From Rhynchopus sp. YZ270_cl-10 (lineage: Eukaryota > Euglenozoa > Diplonemea > Diplonemida > Diplonemidae), in NCBI GenBank assembly GCA_964035575.1, contig OZ037859.1, positions 1,528,228-1,592,227 on the forward strand: 64,000 nt of DNA, written 5' to 3'. Positions 9,370 to 20,785 of this stretch are shown one piece after another. Numbering within the stretch: the first letter of the stretch is position 1; the number at the start of each line of letters is the position of its first letter. The notes below the pieces were generated by a model that worked only from the letters and a program-made list of their open reading frames with translations, did not search any database and was not told where the DNA came from. Position numbers and translations under genes: made by a program.

Positions 9370-10041
9370 ATGGGTAACATTACCTCTGCACTGACAACTC
9401 TCTTTGCAGGGAAGAAGAATGTGAAGATGCTGATGGTGGGGCTCGATGCTTCTGGCAAGACCACTGTGCTGTACAAGCTGAAGTTAGGGGATTTGATCAC
9501 ATCCATACCGACGATCGGGTTCAATGTGGAGACAGTGGAGTACAAGAACCTCAAGTTCACTATGTGGGACGTTGGTGGCCAGGACAAGCTGAGACCGCTG
9601 TGGCGCCACTACTTTGAGGGGACTGATGGCATTATATTTGTTGTTGACAGCAACGACAGGGACAGAATTTCTCTTGCACGTGATGAGCTGCACAAGCTGG
9701 CAACAGATGATGCCCTCCGTGATGCAACACTTCTTGTGCTTGCAAACAAACAGGATCTTCCAAAGGCGATGACCCCAGCTGAAATGACTGACAAACTTGG
9801 GCTGCACTCTCTAAGGCTCCGGGAGTGGTACATCCAGGGAAGTTGCGCTGCAACTGGTGAAGGTTTGTATGAAGGACTTGACTGGCTGTCATCCTCCAGG
9901 GGACGACAAGACACATCTAGCCTGTCATGTCAATGTTTTCTTCAAATACAGAGATATGAAAACAAATGCTCCAACAAAAACAAAAAAGGAATGTTCAATC
10001 AAACCCAATGCACCCGTATTTTTGCTTTATCACTTGTCTAA
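9370..10041 (+). CDS. ARF-family small GTPase with unusual C-terminus
   Basis: Residues 1-174 follow ARF1-type proteins closely. M-G-N at the start gives the N-myristoylation glycine. The P-loop GLDASGKT is at 24-31, switch regions [12 protein letters not shown] and [17 protein letters not shown] follow, then NKQD for guanine specificity and the [16 protein letters not shown] block. ARFs cycle between GDP and GTP on Golgi and other membranes and recruit coat proteins. Typical members end near residue 181 soon after DWLS; here the frame runs on for 49 residues of Ser- then Asn/Lys-rich sequence to residue 223. This tail looks like translated 3' untranslated sequence. Another frame meets TAG at 9918-9920, about where a normal ARF would stop, so a late one- or two-base shift or a sequencing error is possible. 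A real extension is the alternative. Confidence 0.9.
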   Translation: MGNITSALTTLFAGKKNVKMLMVGLDASGKTTVLYKLKLGDLITSIPTIGFNVETVEYKNLKFTMWDVGGQDKLRPLWRHYFEGTDGIIFVVDSNDRDRISLARDELHKLATDDALRDATLLVLANKQDLPKAMTPAEMTDKLGLHSLRLREWYIQGSCAATGEGLYEGLDWLSSSRGRQDTSSLSCQCFLQIQRYENKCSNKNKKGMFNQTQCTRIFALSLV

Positions 10042-10426
10042 AATCTATTCCTTTATTCCTTCCATAATCTTTTGCCAACATACCCACACGCCAACATCAG
10101 CTTCTACTTTCCAACATCATACTACAACATGCAAATATACAAGGTGAGGAATTCTGACCGCCCTGCTTAATAGAGACTGAGATACAGTAGTGTATCACAC
10201 ATGTTGGACTGGTGCACAAGGGTTCTGGGGGAACCCCACGTACTATGAGTTTACACAGTAATTCCCTGTGTATGACCCTGTAAGGGTACCCACAGACCTC
10301 AGTAGGCCAAGTAAATTGATGTCTACTATGTATTTTTGGGCCCACGACCACCATACTTTGACGCCATTGCTCCGATGAAGCCACTACAGTAAGCCATTTG
10401 AAAACATGTTTTTGGCCATTTTGGGA
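10042..10426. other. Intergenic, no feature recognised
   Basis: CA-rich after the ARF stop, then mixed sequence. I see no gene or repeat here. Confidence 0.4.
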
Positions 10427-10480
10427 TTTATGGACAGAAATGTTGACAAATCTGTCCATAAATTACGTTCTGTCCATAAA
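10427..10480 (+). promoter_or_regulatory. Second copy of the three-site motif
   Basis: TTTATGGACAG at 10427-10437, CTGTCCATAAA at 10452-10462 and CTGTCCATAAA at 10470-10480 reproduce the spacing of the module before actin. No gene follows on the plus strand here, so either a gene was lost to the repeat array or the motif is not a promoter part. Confidence 0.5.
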
Positions 10481-10481
10481 A

Positions 10482-10532
10482 GCCAGGATCCTGGCCAAAA
10501 ATCCCTGTATTGAAAATACAGGGATTTTTGGC
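10482..10532. repeat. 14-bp palindrome overlapping an 18-bp perfect hairpin
   Basis: GCCAGGATCCTGGC (10482-10495) is self-complementary. It overlaps a perfect hairpin whose arms are 10494-10511 and 10515-10532 with a 3-base loop (core CCCTGTATT / AATACAGGG). The hairpin would be very stable in RNA and could extrude as a cruciform. Confidence 0.75.
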
Positions 10533-10539
10533 TTTGCTC

Positions 10540-13500
10540 CACACAGTGTACACAGAGCACTACACAGTGTACACAGTATACACAGGACAAAATATTGCTA
10601 ATATATGTTAAGATTATTATTCCTATGGTGACGACACTCCTACAAACCCACTGACCAACCATAAAAGGCAAGGGTTGCTGGTACACACAGTATACACAGT
10701 GTAAACACTGTACACAGTATACACAGCATACACAGGACAAAATATTGCTAAAAAATGTTAAGATTATTATTCCTATGGTGACGGCACTCCTACAAACCCA
10801 CTGACCAACCCTAAAAGGCAAGGGTTGCTGGTATACACAGTGTAAACAGTGTACACAGTGTACACAGTGTAAACACTGTACACAGTATACACAGCATACA
10901 CAGGACAAAATATTGCTAAAAAATGTTAAGATTATTATTCCTATGGTGACGGCACTCCTACAAACCCACTGACCAACCATAAAAGGCAAGGGTTGCTGGT
11001 ATACACAGTATACACAGTGTAAACAGTGTACACACTGTACACAGTATACACAGTATACACAGGACAAAATATTGCTAATATATGTTAAGATTATTATTCC
11101 TATGGTGACGGCACTCCTACAAACCCACTGACCAACCATAAAAGGCAAGGGTTGCTGGTACACACAGTATACACAGTGTAAACAGTGTACACAGTGTACA
11201 CAGTGTAAACACTGTACACAGAGAACACAGTATACACAGGACAAAATATTGCTAATATATGTTAAGATTATTATTCCTATGGTGACGATACTCCTACAAA
11301 CCCACTGACCAACCATAAAAGGCAAGGGTTGCTGGTACACACAGTATACACAGTGTAAACAGTGTACACAGTGTACACAGTGTAAACACTGTACACAGTA
11401 TACACAGCATACACAGGACAAAATATTGCTAATATATGTTAAGATTATTAGTCCTATGGTGACGGCACTCCTACAAACCCACTGACCAACCATAAAAGGC
11501 AAGGGTTGCTGGAAAACACAGTGTAAACAGTGTACACAGTGTACACAGTGTACACAGTGTACACAGTGTACACAGTGTACACAGTGTACACAGTGTACAC
11601 AGTGTACACAGTGTAAACACTGTAAACACTGTACACAGTATACACAGTATACACAGGACAAAATATTGCTAATATATGTTAAGATTATTATTCCTATGGT
11701 GACGGCACTCCTACAATCCCACTGACCAACCATAAAAGGCAAGGGTTGCTGGTACACACAGTGTAAACAGTGTACACAGTGTACACAGTGTACACAGTGT
11801 ACACAGTGTACACAGTGTACACAGTGTACACAGTGTAAACACTGTACACAGTATACACAGTATACACAGGACAAAATATTGCTAATATATGTTAAGATTA
11901 TTATTCCTATGGTGACGACACTCCTACAAACCCACTGACCAACCATAAAAGGCAAGGGTTGCTGGTACACACAGTATACACAGTGTAAACACTGTACACA
12001 GTATACACAGCATACACAGGACCAAACATTGCTAATATATGTTAAGATTATTATTCCTATGGTGACGGCACTCCTACAAACCCACTGACCAACCATAAAA
12101 GGCAAGGGTTGCTGGAAAACACAGTGTAAACAGTGTACACAGTGTACACAGTGTACACAGTGTACACAGTGTAAACACTGTAAACACTGTACACAGTATA
12201 CACAGTATACACAGAACAAAATATTGCTAATATATGTTAAGATTATTATTCCTATGGTGACGACACTCCTACAAACCCACTGACCAACCATAAAAGGCAA
12301 GGGTTGCTGGTATACACAGTGTAAACAGTGTACACAGTGTACACAGTGTACACAGTGTACACAGTGTACACAGTGTAAACACAGTACACAGTATACACAG
12401 TATACACAGGACAAAATATTGCTAATATATGTTAAGATTATTAGTCCTATGGTGACGGCACTCCTACAAACCCACTGACCAACCGTAAAAGACAAGGCTT
12501 GCTGGTACACACAGAAAACACAGTGTAAACAGTGTACACAGTGTACACAGTGTACACAGTGTACACAGTGTAAACACTGTAAACACTGTACACAGTATAC
12601 ACAGTATACACAGAACAAAATATTGCTAATATATGTTAAGATTATTATTCCTATGGTGACGACACTCCTACAAACCCACTGACCAACCATAAAAGGCAAG
12701 GGTTGCTGGAAAACACAGTATACACAGTGTAAACAGTGTCCACAGTGTACACAGTGTACACAGTGTACACAGTGTACACAGTGTACACAGTGTACACAGT
12801 GTACACAGTGTACACAGTGTACACAGTGTACACAGTATACACAGGACAAAATATTGCTAATATATGTTAAGATTATTATTCCTATGGTGACGGCACTCCT
12901 ACAAACCCACTGACCAACCATAAAAGGCAAGGGTTGCTGGTATACACAGTGTAAACAGTGTACACAGTGTACACAGTGTACACAGTGTACACAGTGTACA
13001 CAGTGTAAACACAGTACACAGTATACACAGTATACACAGGACAAAATATTGCTAATATATGTTAAGATTATTAGTCCTATGGTGACGGCACTCCTACAAA
13101 CCCACTGACCAACCGTAAAAGACAAGGCTTGCTGGTACACACAGAAAACACAGTGTAAACAGTGTACACAGTGTACACAGTGTACACAGTGTACACAGTG
13201 TAAACACAGTACACAGTATACACAGTATACACAGGACAAAATATTGCTAATATATGTTAAGATTATTATTCCTATGGTGACGGCACTCCTACAAACCCAC
13301 TGACCAACCGTAAAAGACAAGGCTTGCTGGTACACACAGTATACACAGTGTACACAGTGTACACAGTGTACACAGTGTAAACACTGTACACAGAAAACAC
13401 AGCATACACAGGACAAAATATTGCTAAAAAAGGTTAAGATTATTATTCCTATGGTGACGGCACTCCTACAAACCCACTGACCAACCGTAAAAGACAAGGC

Positions 13501-15107
13501 TTGCTGGTACACACAGTATACACAGTGTACACAGTGTACACAGTGTAAACACTGTACACAGTATACACAGTATACACAGGACAAAATATTGCTAATATAT
13601 GTTAAGATTATTATTCCTATGGTGACGGCACTCCTACAAACCCACTGACCAACCGTAAAAGACAAGGCTTGCTGGTACACACAGTATACACAGTGTACAC
13701 AGTGTACACAGTGTACACAGTGTAAACACTGTACACAGAAAACACAGCATACACAGGACAAAATATTGCTAAAAAATGTTAAGATTATTATTCCTATGGT
13801 GACGGCACTCCTACAAACCCACTGACCAACCATAAAAGGCAAGGGTTGCTGGTATACACAGTGTAAACAGTGTACACAGTGTACACACTATAAACACTGT
13901 ACACAGTATACACAGTATACACAGGACAAAATATTGCTAATATATGTTAAGATTATTAATCCTATGGTGACGGCACTCCTACAAACCCACTGACCAACCA
14001 TAAAAGGCAAGGGTTGCTGGTACACACAGTATACACAGTGTACATAGTGTACATAGTGTACACAGTGTAAACACTGTATACAGTATGCACAGTATACACA
14101 GGACAAAATATTGCTAATATATTTTAAGATTATTATTCCTATGGTGACGGCACTCCTACAAACCCACTGACCAACCATAAAAGACAAGGGTTGCTGGTAC
14201 ACACAGTATACACAGTGTACATAGTGTACATAGTGTACACAGTGTAAACACTGTATACAGTATGCACAGTATACACAGGACAAAATATTGCTAATATATT
14301 TTAAGATTATTATTCCTATGGTGACGGCACTCCTACAAACCCACTGACCAACCATAAAAGGCAAGGGGTGCTGGTATACACAGTGTAAACAGTGTAAACA
14401 GTGTAAACAGTGTACACAGTGTACACAGTGTACACAGTGTACACAGTGTACACAGTGTACACACTGTACACAGTATACACAGTATACACAGGACAAAATA
14501 TTGCTAATATATGTTAAGATTATTATTCCTATGGTGACGGCACTCCTACAAACCCACTGACCAACCGTAAAAGACAAGGCTTGCTGGTACACACAGTATA
14601 CACAGTGTACACAGTGTACACAGTGTACACACTGTACACAGTATACACAGTATACACAGGACAAAATATTGCTAATATATGTTAAGATTATTATTCCTAT
14701 GGTGACGGCACTCCTACAAACCCACTGACCAACCGTAAAAGACAAGGCTTGCTGGTACACACAGTATACACAGTGTACACAGTGTACACAGTGTACACAC
14801 TGTACACAGTATACACAGTATACACAGGACAAAATATTGCTAATATATGTTAAGATTATTATTCCTATGGTGACGGCACTCCTACAAACCCACTGACCAA
14901 CCGTAAAAGACAAGGCTTGCTGGTACACACAGTATACACAGTGTACACAGTGTACACAGTGTACACAGTGTAAACACTGTACACAGTATACACAGCATAC
15001 ACAGGACAAAATATTGCTAAAAGATGTTAAGATTATTATTCCTATGGTGACGGCACTCCTACAAACCCACTGACCAACCATAATTGCTATGGGTTGCAGG
15101 TTTTCAC
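10540..15107 (+). repeat. Higher-order minisatellite array, 25 units
   Basis: Each unit has a conserved core (GGACAAAATATTGCTAATAT ... CTATGGTGACGGCACTCC ... CTGACCAACC ... AAGGGTTGCTGG) joined to a variable run of the 9-bp motif ACAGTGTAC and TATAC variants. The CTGACCAACC landmark occurs 25 times between 10651 and 15070. Unit length changes by multiples of 9 bp (for example 150 then 168), so a minus-strand frame rich in CVHCVHC stays open for kilobases; I treat it as a by-product. GTGTACAC is self-complementary, so the runs can fold. Core variants (AAAAATG versus ATATATG, CATAAAAGG versus CGTAAAAGA) are intermixed, indicating repeated unequal exchange. Confidence 0.92.
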
Positions 15108-15318
15108 AGTGACCCGCACGACCCCCACGACCCACATAACCCCCACGACCCCCACGACCCCCCCAACCCCCACGACCCCCACAACCCCCACGACCCCCAC
15201 GACCCCCACGACCCCCACAACCCCCACGACCCCCACGACCCCCACGACCCCCACGACCCCCACGACCCCCACGACCCCCATGACCCCCACGACCCGCAAA
15301 CCCCCACAACCCCCATAA
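15108..15318 (+). repeat. CCCCACGAC minisatellite
   Basis: About 20 tandem copies of a 9-bp C-rich unit with a few AAC and AAA variants. The strand asymmetry (C-rich plus strand) is the same as in the neighbouring AAACCCGC and CCCCTAA arrays. Confidence 0.9.
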
Positions 15319-15369
15319 CCCGCCACCTTGCCATCCATTTGACCTGAAACCCGGTAATATATATAGTGT

Positions 15370-15832
15370 AACCCGCAAACCCGCAAACCCGCAAACCCGC
15401 AAACCCGCAAACCCGCAAACCCGCAAACCCGCAAACCCGCAAACCCGCAAACCCGCAAACCCGCAAACCCGCAAACCCGCAAACCCGCAAACCCGCAAAC
15501 CCGCAAACCCGCAAACCCGCAAACCCGCAAACCCGCAAACCCGCAAACCCGTAAACCCGCAAACCCGCAAACCCGCAAACCCGCAAACCCGCAAACCCGC
15601 AAACCCGCAAACCCGCAAACCCGCAAACCCGCAAACCCGCAAACCCGCAAACCCGCAAACCCGCAAACCCGCAAACCCGCAAACCCGCAAACCCGCAAAC
15701 CCGCAAACCCGCAAACCCGCAAACCCGCAAACCCGCAAACCCGCAAACCCGCAAACCCGCAAACCCGCAAACCCGCAAACCCGCAAACCCGCAAACCCGC
15801 AAACCCGCAAACCCGCAAACCCGCAAACCCGC
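15370..15832 (+). repeat. AAACCCGC satellite array 1, about 58 units
   Basis: 8-bp tandem repeat with one AAACCCGT variant near 15552. The left flank is CCCGGTAATATATATAGTGT, closely similar to that of array 3. The right flank is the shared junction ACAAGAAGAAAGCTCGCTAA. Confidence 0.97.
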
Positions 15833-15835
15833 ACA

Positions 15836-17660
15836 AGAAGAAAGCTCGCTAATATGTGGTTTGGTTATACCTACTTTGTGTTGATGCGATTAAGGTATGA
15901 GTAATGATATGTAAACACGCAATGTAACCTAAAATTCACTGGAGAACCTGAATGGCACGGAAAAGCATGCATGAGGCATGATGGGGTGGGTATGAGGCAT
16001 TTTGCTCCGCCGTGAATTATTATGAATACTGCTGACATGAGTGATTAATATGTACAGAGTAATTGATTATAGTAACGTGTTATAAACTGTAGCAAGATGG
16101 TATAGTTTAGAGGTATTTCGCTCTGCAGCTTATTTATGGCAGGATTTGGGCTCTAATAACAACTGATTGCACTAAATACTGCTAAAAACAGCAGGTTTGT
16201 GTAGTTGAGAGGCTATTTGGCTCCGCAGAGAATATTGACTGCAATAAGCTGGTGTGGCCACAAACGCGAAAAGAGCTTGCTAAAATGGTGTGGTTGAGGC
16301 ATTGGTGGTAGTAGTACAGAAAAGCTCACAAACGGAGGCATGGTCTGCGCGCAACGTTGGGATCTGACGCAATTTATACTAATATTTGTTCCTCTACGAA
16401 TTTTTTAGATTTCTATGAAAATTGAAAGCTCTAACACTAACATTTGGCAGGAGGCTCTGGGTGAGAAGACATTTGAGTTTCCCCACGTACCACTTAACTG
16501 TGGAGATATTGGGTTCACAATTTGGGTATAGGATATAAAATCTACGACAGGATGTAGCTTCTAATATTATGCTAAAAACAGCAGGTTCGTGTTATTGAAT
16601 ATTTGGATATTTTGCTCACGCAGCAAATATGCTGCCACATAACAGACTGGTGTGGTTGTGAACCTATTTGGCTCAATATCACTAATATGTGAGAAAAAAG
16701 CTCGCAACGTTTCACCATGTAAATAATATGGTGGATAAAAACTGATACATGCATTTTTAGGTTAAGAATATACCCTTTTCGCAGCGTAAATTGACCCCAT
16801 CACAGCACGCACAGACTACGGAGAATCAAAAATCAAAATCTTTCAATGAATAATGTGGTTGAGTCTCAATGAGAGACTATTTTATTTCTATGATATTAAT
16901 ACTGACATATTCGAATAGAGAAGATAGTTTGCTAAAGTGTTGGCGGATTTATTTCATTTGTGCATGGAAGAAAGGTTGCTAAAATGTAGGAGCAGGAGGG
17001 TGTGGTTGAGAGGCACTTTGCTCCACCGCTTATATTCACTGCTAATGTAGAACAGGCTGATTGTTATTAGGCTATTTAGATCCGCCGCTAATAATGACTG
17101 ATTCTCAGAAAAATTATGTGTCGCAGGATGGTGTGGTTCAAAGGCTCCTCCGCTAATAATAACATAAAAATACGTCTGCAGTTCGCTTTTAGTGCCAGGT
17201 TTTTGACAGAACTTTTGCTCATAATATTCAGGAGTGAAGAAAGTCGGTAGATTATTTCACGGTGTGGGTGTGAAGATAATTTGCTCTTCAGGTAATGGTA
17301 GATAATGGTACATGTGTATGTAAGAAGTCTTGGTAAAAATTGGCAGAGAGTTGTACCGACCGGTTTAGTCCAGAAAAACTCTTCCATAATATTCCATTAT
17401 AATAAAGCTCGCTGAAACATGACATCTCAGGTGTGGTTGAGAGACAGACTATTTGGCCACTACCAATAATGAGTACTACCAGATAGCTATTGGTTAGAGC
17501 TGGTTTTGAACCTCATTTGGCCCCATATCATTTCTGAGTCTAATGTCTACAAATTATCTCGCTTTTTTGTGGCAGGTTTGTGTGGTTCAGCACCGCAAAT
17601 GCTGACTTTCACATATTTCAATTTGGTGTAGTCTTAAAGCCATGTATCTATAAAGGCAAT
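15836..17660 (+). repeat. Degenerate repeats with TTTGGCTCCGC core
   Basis: About ten diverged units share the order AAAGCTCGCTAAAATG, GGTGTGGTTGAGAGGC, TTTGGCTCCGC, then AATAATGACTGC. Cores are visible near 15998, 16117, 16211, 16613, 16672, 17027, 17078, 17136, 17280 and 17451. The first half of the consensus also occurs at the left end of each H block. The units are much older than the block duplication itself. Confidence 0.6.
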
Positions 17661-17741
17661 TACTCATAGATTTACCTGCACTTACTCATGCATGTACACG
17701 TAGAAGGACTCTTACATATGTTAATAGAGGGCGCTTGTGAG

Positions 17742-17749
17742 TATAAATA
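17742..17749 (+). promoter_or_regulatory. TATA-like site in block B1
   Basis: TATAAATA is preserved in all three B blocks (also 48485-48492 and 52993-53000). It is followed by a CA-rich stretch resembling the leaders of genes in this window but by no ORF. Transcription from here would run into the 379-bp repeats and the next satellite array. Confidence 0.3.
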
Positions 17750-17938
17750 GCTCTGACACTACTAATCTGACACTACTAACGCGAACACAGTAACCTTACC
17801 TAAAGTACCTGACATCCTGGTGAGCACCCTCCTCGCTTCACTGATATGTTCTCTCTCTCGAGCATTCCCTCACCCAAAAATACATACAAATCTACAAAAA
17901 AACTCCCAAATCAGGACTGCCTAACTTCAAAAATTTTT

Positions 17939-18058
17939 CTGGGGGGGCACTGCCCCCCCAGACCCCCCGTGCTCCACTCGCCTTCACGCTGCGCGTAAAG
18001 GCTCGCTCCGCTCTCCCTCGCGCCCCCACCACGCTGCGCGTGGTGGGTGCGCTCGGTC
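17939..18058. repeat. GC-rich hairpin patch
   Basis: TGGGGGGGCA and TGCCCCCCCA form a perfect 10-bp stem around 17939-17960. CCCACCACG and CGTGGTGGG form a 9-bp stem around 18026-18048. The GC content contrasts sharply with the AT-rich surroundings, and the patch is kept in all three B blocks (also about 48668-48787 and 53176-53295). Confidence 0.7.
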
Positions 18059-18062
18059 GAAA

Positions 18063-19229
18063 TTTTGTACCCCTCAAACCCGTAATAATTAGATACCCAG
18101 AGGCAGAAATAGTGAAAAAAAATTATTTTGACCAAATTTTAGGTGCTCTAAAGTGGAATCTGACCCCCATGTCCAGGTTATAAAAATGCTCTATGAGTCC
18201 ATTAAAGCAACAGATTTCACATTTTGAGTAGTTGTGGTTAAATGTGGCGTAATTTTACGGCTATTTTATACAGAATACATGGTAGTACAGGGTATTCGTA
18301 CTCATTTTTAATTTTAAAATATTGCCAGAAAATGCTAACATCCAAACCCAGTACATTACGTCGTTTTTGGGCCCCAGTCTACCGGAGTGTCATATCAGAA
18401 ATACTGGGACCACGCGATCCAGCAATCCCGCAGCGTCGCCATTTTGTACCCCTCAAACCCGTAATAATTAGATACCCAGAGGCAGAAATAGTGAAAAAAA
18501 ATTATTTTGACCAAATTTTAGGTGCTCTAAAGTGGAATCTGACCCCCATGTCCAGGTTATAAAAATGCTCTATGAGTCCATTAAAGCAACAGATTTCACA
18601 TTTTGAGTAGTTGTGGTTAAATGTGGCGTAATTTTACGGCTATTTTATACAGAATACATGGTAGTACAGGGTATTCGTACTCATTTTTAATTTTAAAATA
18701 TTGCCAGAAAATGCTAACATCCAAACCCAGTACATTACGTCGTTTTTGGGCCCCAGTCTACCGGAGTGTCATATCAGAAATACTGGGACCACGCGATCCA
18801 GCAATCCCGCAGCGTCGCCATTTTGTACCCCTCAAACCCGTAATAATTAGATACCCAGAGGCAGAAATAGTGAAAAAAAATTATTTTGACCAAATTTTAG
18901 GTGCTCTAAAGTGGAATCTGACCCCCATGTCCAGGTTATAAAAATGCTCTATGAGTCCATTAAAGCAACAGATTTCACATTTTGAGTAGTTGTGGTTAAA
19001 TGTGGCGTAATTTTACGGCTATTTTATACAGAATACATGGTAGTACAGGGTATTCGTACTCATTTTTAATTTTAAAATATTGCCAGAAAATGCTAACATC
19101 CAAACCCAGTACATTACGTCGTTTTTGGGCCCCAGTCTACCGGAGTGTCATATCAGAAATACTGGGACCACGCGATCCAGCAATCCCGCAGCGTCGCCAT
19201 TTTGTACCCCTCAAACCCGTAATAATTAG
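18063..19229 (+). repeat. 379-bp tandem repeat, three units plus start of a fourth
   Basis: Units begin at 18063, 18442, 18821 and 19200 (TTTTGTACCCCTCAAACCCG) and are nearly identical. Each contains GACCCCCATGTCCAGGTTAT and a single AAACCCGT unit. The fourth copy ends after 31 bases, where it passes directly into the next satellite array. The 106-residue frame repeated in each unit is not gene-like. Confidence 0.93.
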
Positions 19230-19461
19230 AAACCCGCAAACCCGCAAACCCGCAAACCCGCAAACCCGCAAACCCGCAAACCCGCAAACCCGCAAACCCG
19301 CAAACCCGCAAACCCGCAAACCCGCAAACCCGCAAACCCGCAAACCCGCAAACCCGCAAACCCGCAAACCCGCAAACCCGCAAACCCGCAAACCCGCAAA
19401 CCCGCAAACCCGCAAACCCGCAAACCCGCAAACCCGCAAACCCGCAAACCCGCAAACCCGC
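19230..19461 (+). repeat. AAACCCGC satellite array 2, 29 units
   Basis: Perfect 8-bp units. The left junction is within a 379-bp repeat (TAATTAG|AAACCCGC). The right flank ACGAGAAGTGAGC differs from the junction used by the other arrays. Confidence 0.97.
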
Positions 19462-20380
19462 ACGAGAAGTGAGCAACCATCGTTTTCTGGCTGGTGTGGC
19501 TGATAGCAGACTGGTCTACTATTATGATACTTGACTTGTGGGTGGGTGAGCAACCATGGGTATGCATGTTATTGTGGTGTAGAAAGGGTAGTGTTATGTT
19601 CTGCTAGTTTCCAAAGTGATCATCAGACATGGGAGTGTGATGCAGGTATTCTGAAGTGTGAAGTATGGAGAAGAAGTGTATATTTTCGGAATGACTGAAA
19701 TATTTAGCAAGTTCATTACCAATATTGTTGTACAGGTATTGAGCAACTGGGTTGGTAGCCTTTTAACAGGAAACTCAAAACAAAGAGAAACCAGAAACCA
19801 GAAACCGATTTGGACATTTTTGGGAATTTGATGGACGCAAACGAACACGATCATATAGATCACATAGATCAAATTTGCAAAGGAACTTAACATAACCGGA
19901 ACCAACACAATACAACAATAGAATTGAGTAGCCTAATACGAACGCAGAAGCAGGGAACACAACCAGCACATCCAAATACGTTGAATTTGTTGCATTCACA
20001 TAGTTCCGTTTAGATTAGAACACCGATCTGAACGACCGCCGAACAAACGGAACCAGCACAACGCAACCAAAGTAACCAATCTGAGCTGAACTCAGTGCAC
20101 GTAACTCAACACAAACACTGACCCGGACTGGTTGAAATTTACCCTTGCTAGTAAGCCTTATCACTTGATTTTTATCGTAGTTATGTACACAAAGATCTGA
20201 ACGGAACCAGCAAAACGCAGCTGATATGAACGCAACTACCTTAACGCAACGTAACGAAGCCAGAAGTGCTTACAAAGCGTAATCTATCTTAACACAACCA
20301 ACGTAACGCAACGGCAAACCCGCATGAACACAACGGAACGCAACCAACGCAAATAGTGCTTCCTAAACGCAGTCCCATCA
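19462..20380. other. Subtelomere-like unique sequence with AACGCAAC degenerate motifs
   Basis: No gene supported. From about 19890 to 20350 the sequence is dominated by degenerate AACGCAAC, GGAACCAGCA and related words, suggesting an old simple repeat. A lone AAACCCGC occurs near 20311. Confidence 0.45.
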
Positions 20381-20392
20381 GACAGGGTCTTA

Positions 20393-20775
20393 ATCGTCAT
20401 AATATTGCTAAATATGGCCAAAATACTGTTTTACTGTGTATGAACATCTCAAATCTGCTCTTAAGTTTTGCAATTTTGATTATATATAGTTTTTGGCCAC
20501 ATCTGAGTCAATTGCGGGGTCGTACGGTCAAATCCGAGTATCAGACATGTCCTAATTTTCAAAATATTGTAAAATATGGCCAAAATGCTGTTTTACTGTG
20601 TCGAAACACCTGATAACAGCTCTTAAATTTGGAAATGTCAAGTAAAAAGGGTATTTGGTCACATCTGAGTTAGTTGCCGGGTCGTACTATAAAATCCGAG
20701 TCTCAGATGCTTCCTAAACTGTAAAATGTTTAAAAATATAGTCAAAATAGTATTTTTTTTGAACACCTCACACCC
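20393..20775 (+). repeat. Degenerate 162-bp tandem repeat, about 2.3 units
   Basis: AATATGGCCAAAAT (about 20411, 20573) and CACATCTGAG (20498, 20660) recur 162 bp apart, as does the following GGGTCGTAC. A partial third unit leads straight into the CCCCTAA tract. Confidence 0.7.
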
Positions 20776-20785
20776 GCTTTACTCA

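Larger units (their letters stand above)
15833..19229 (+). repeat. Duplicated block B1 (gene-free)
   Basis: This 3.4-kb block recurs almost unchanged at 46576 and 51084. No gene is supported in any copy. Parts in order: degenerate repeats (15833-17700), TATA-like site (17742), hairpin-rich GC patch (17939-18058) and 379-bp tandem repeats (18063-19229). B1 differs from the other two mainly in one extra 379-bp unit, a 14-bp tandem duplication of CTGACACTACTAAT near 17752 and scattered single-base changes. Confidence 0.9.

Noticed and set aside
10384-15834. Minus-strand frames of 1152 and 648 residues rich in CVHCVHC and RVCGFAGL
   Set aside because: They translate the minisatellite and satellite arrays; composition follows the 9-bp and 8-bp units and there is no gene-like sequence.
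18242-19503. Repeated 106-residue plus-strand frame in the 379-bp units
   Set aside because: It recurs only because the repeat recurs, has no recognisable domain and ends in satellite.
19594-19999. Minus-strand frames with hydrophobic stretches
   Set aside because: Lie in degenerate AACC-rich repeat sequence; no conserved motif, and hydrophobicity follows from base composition.
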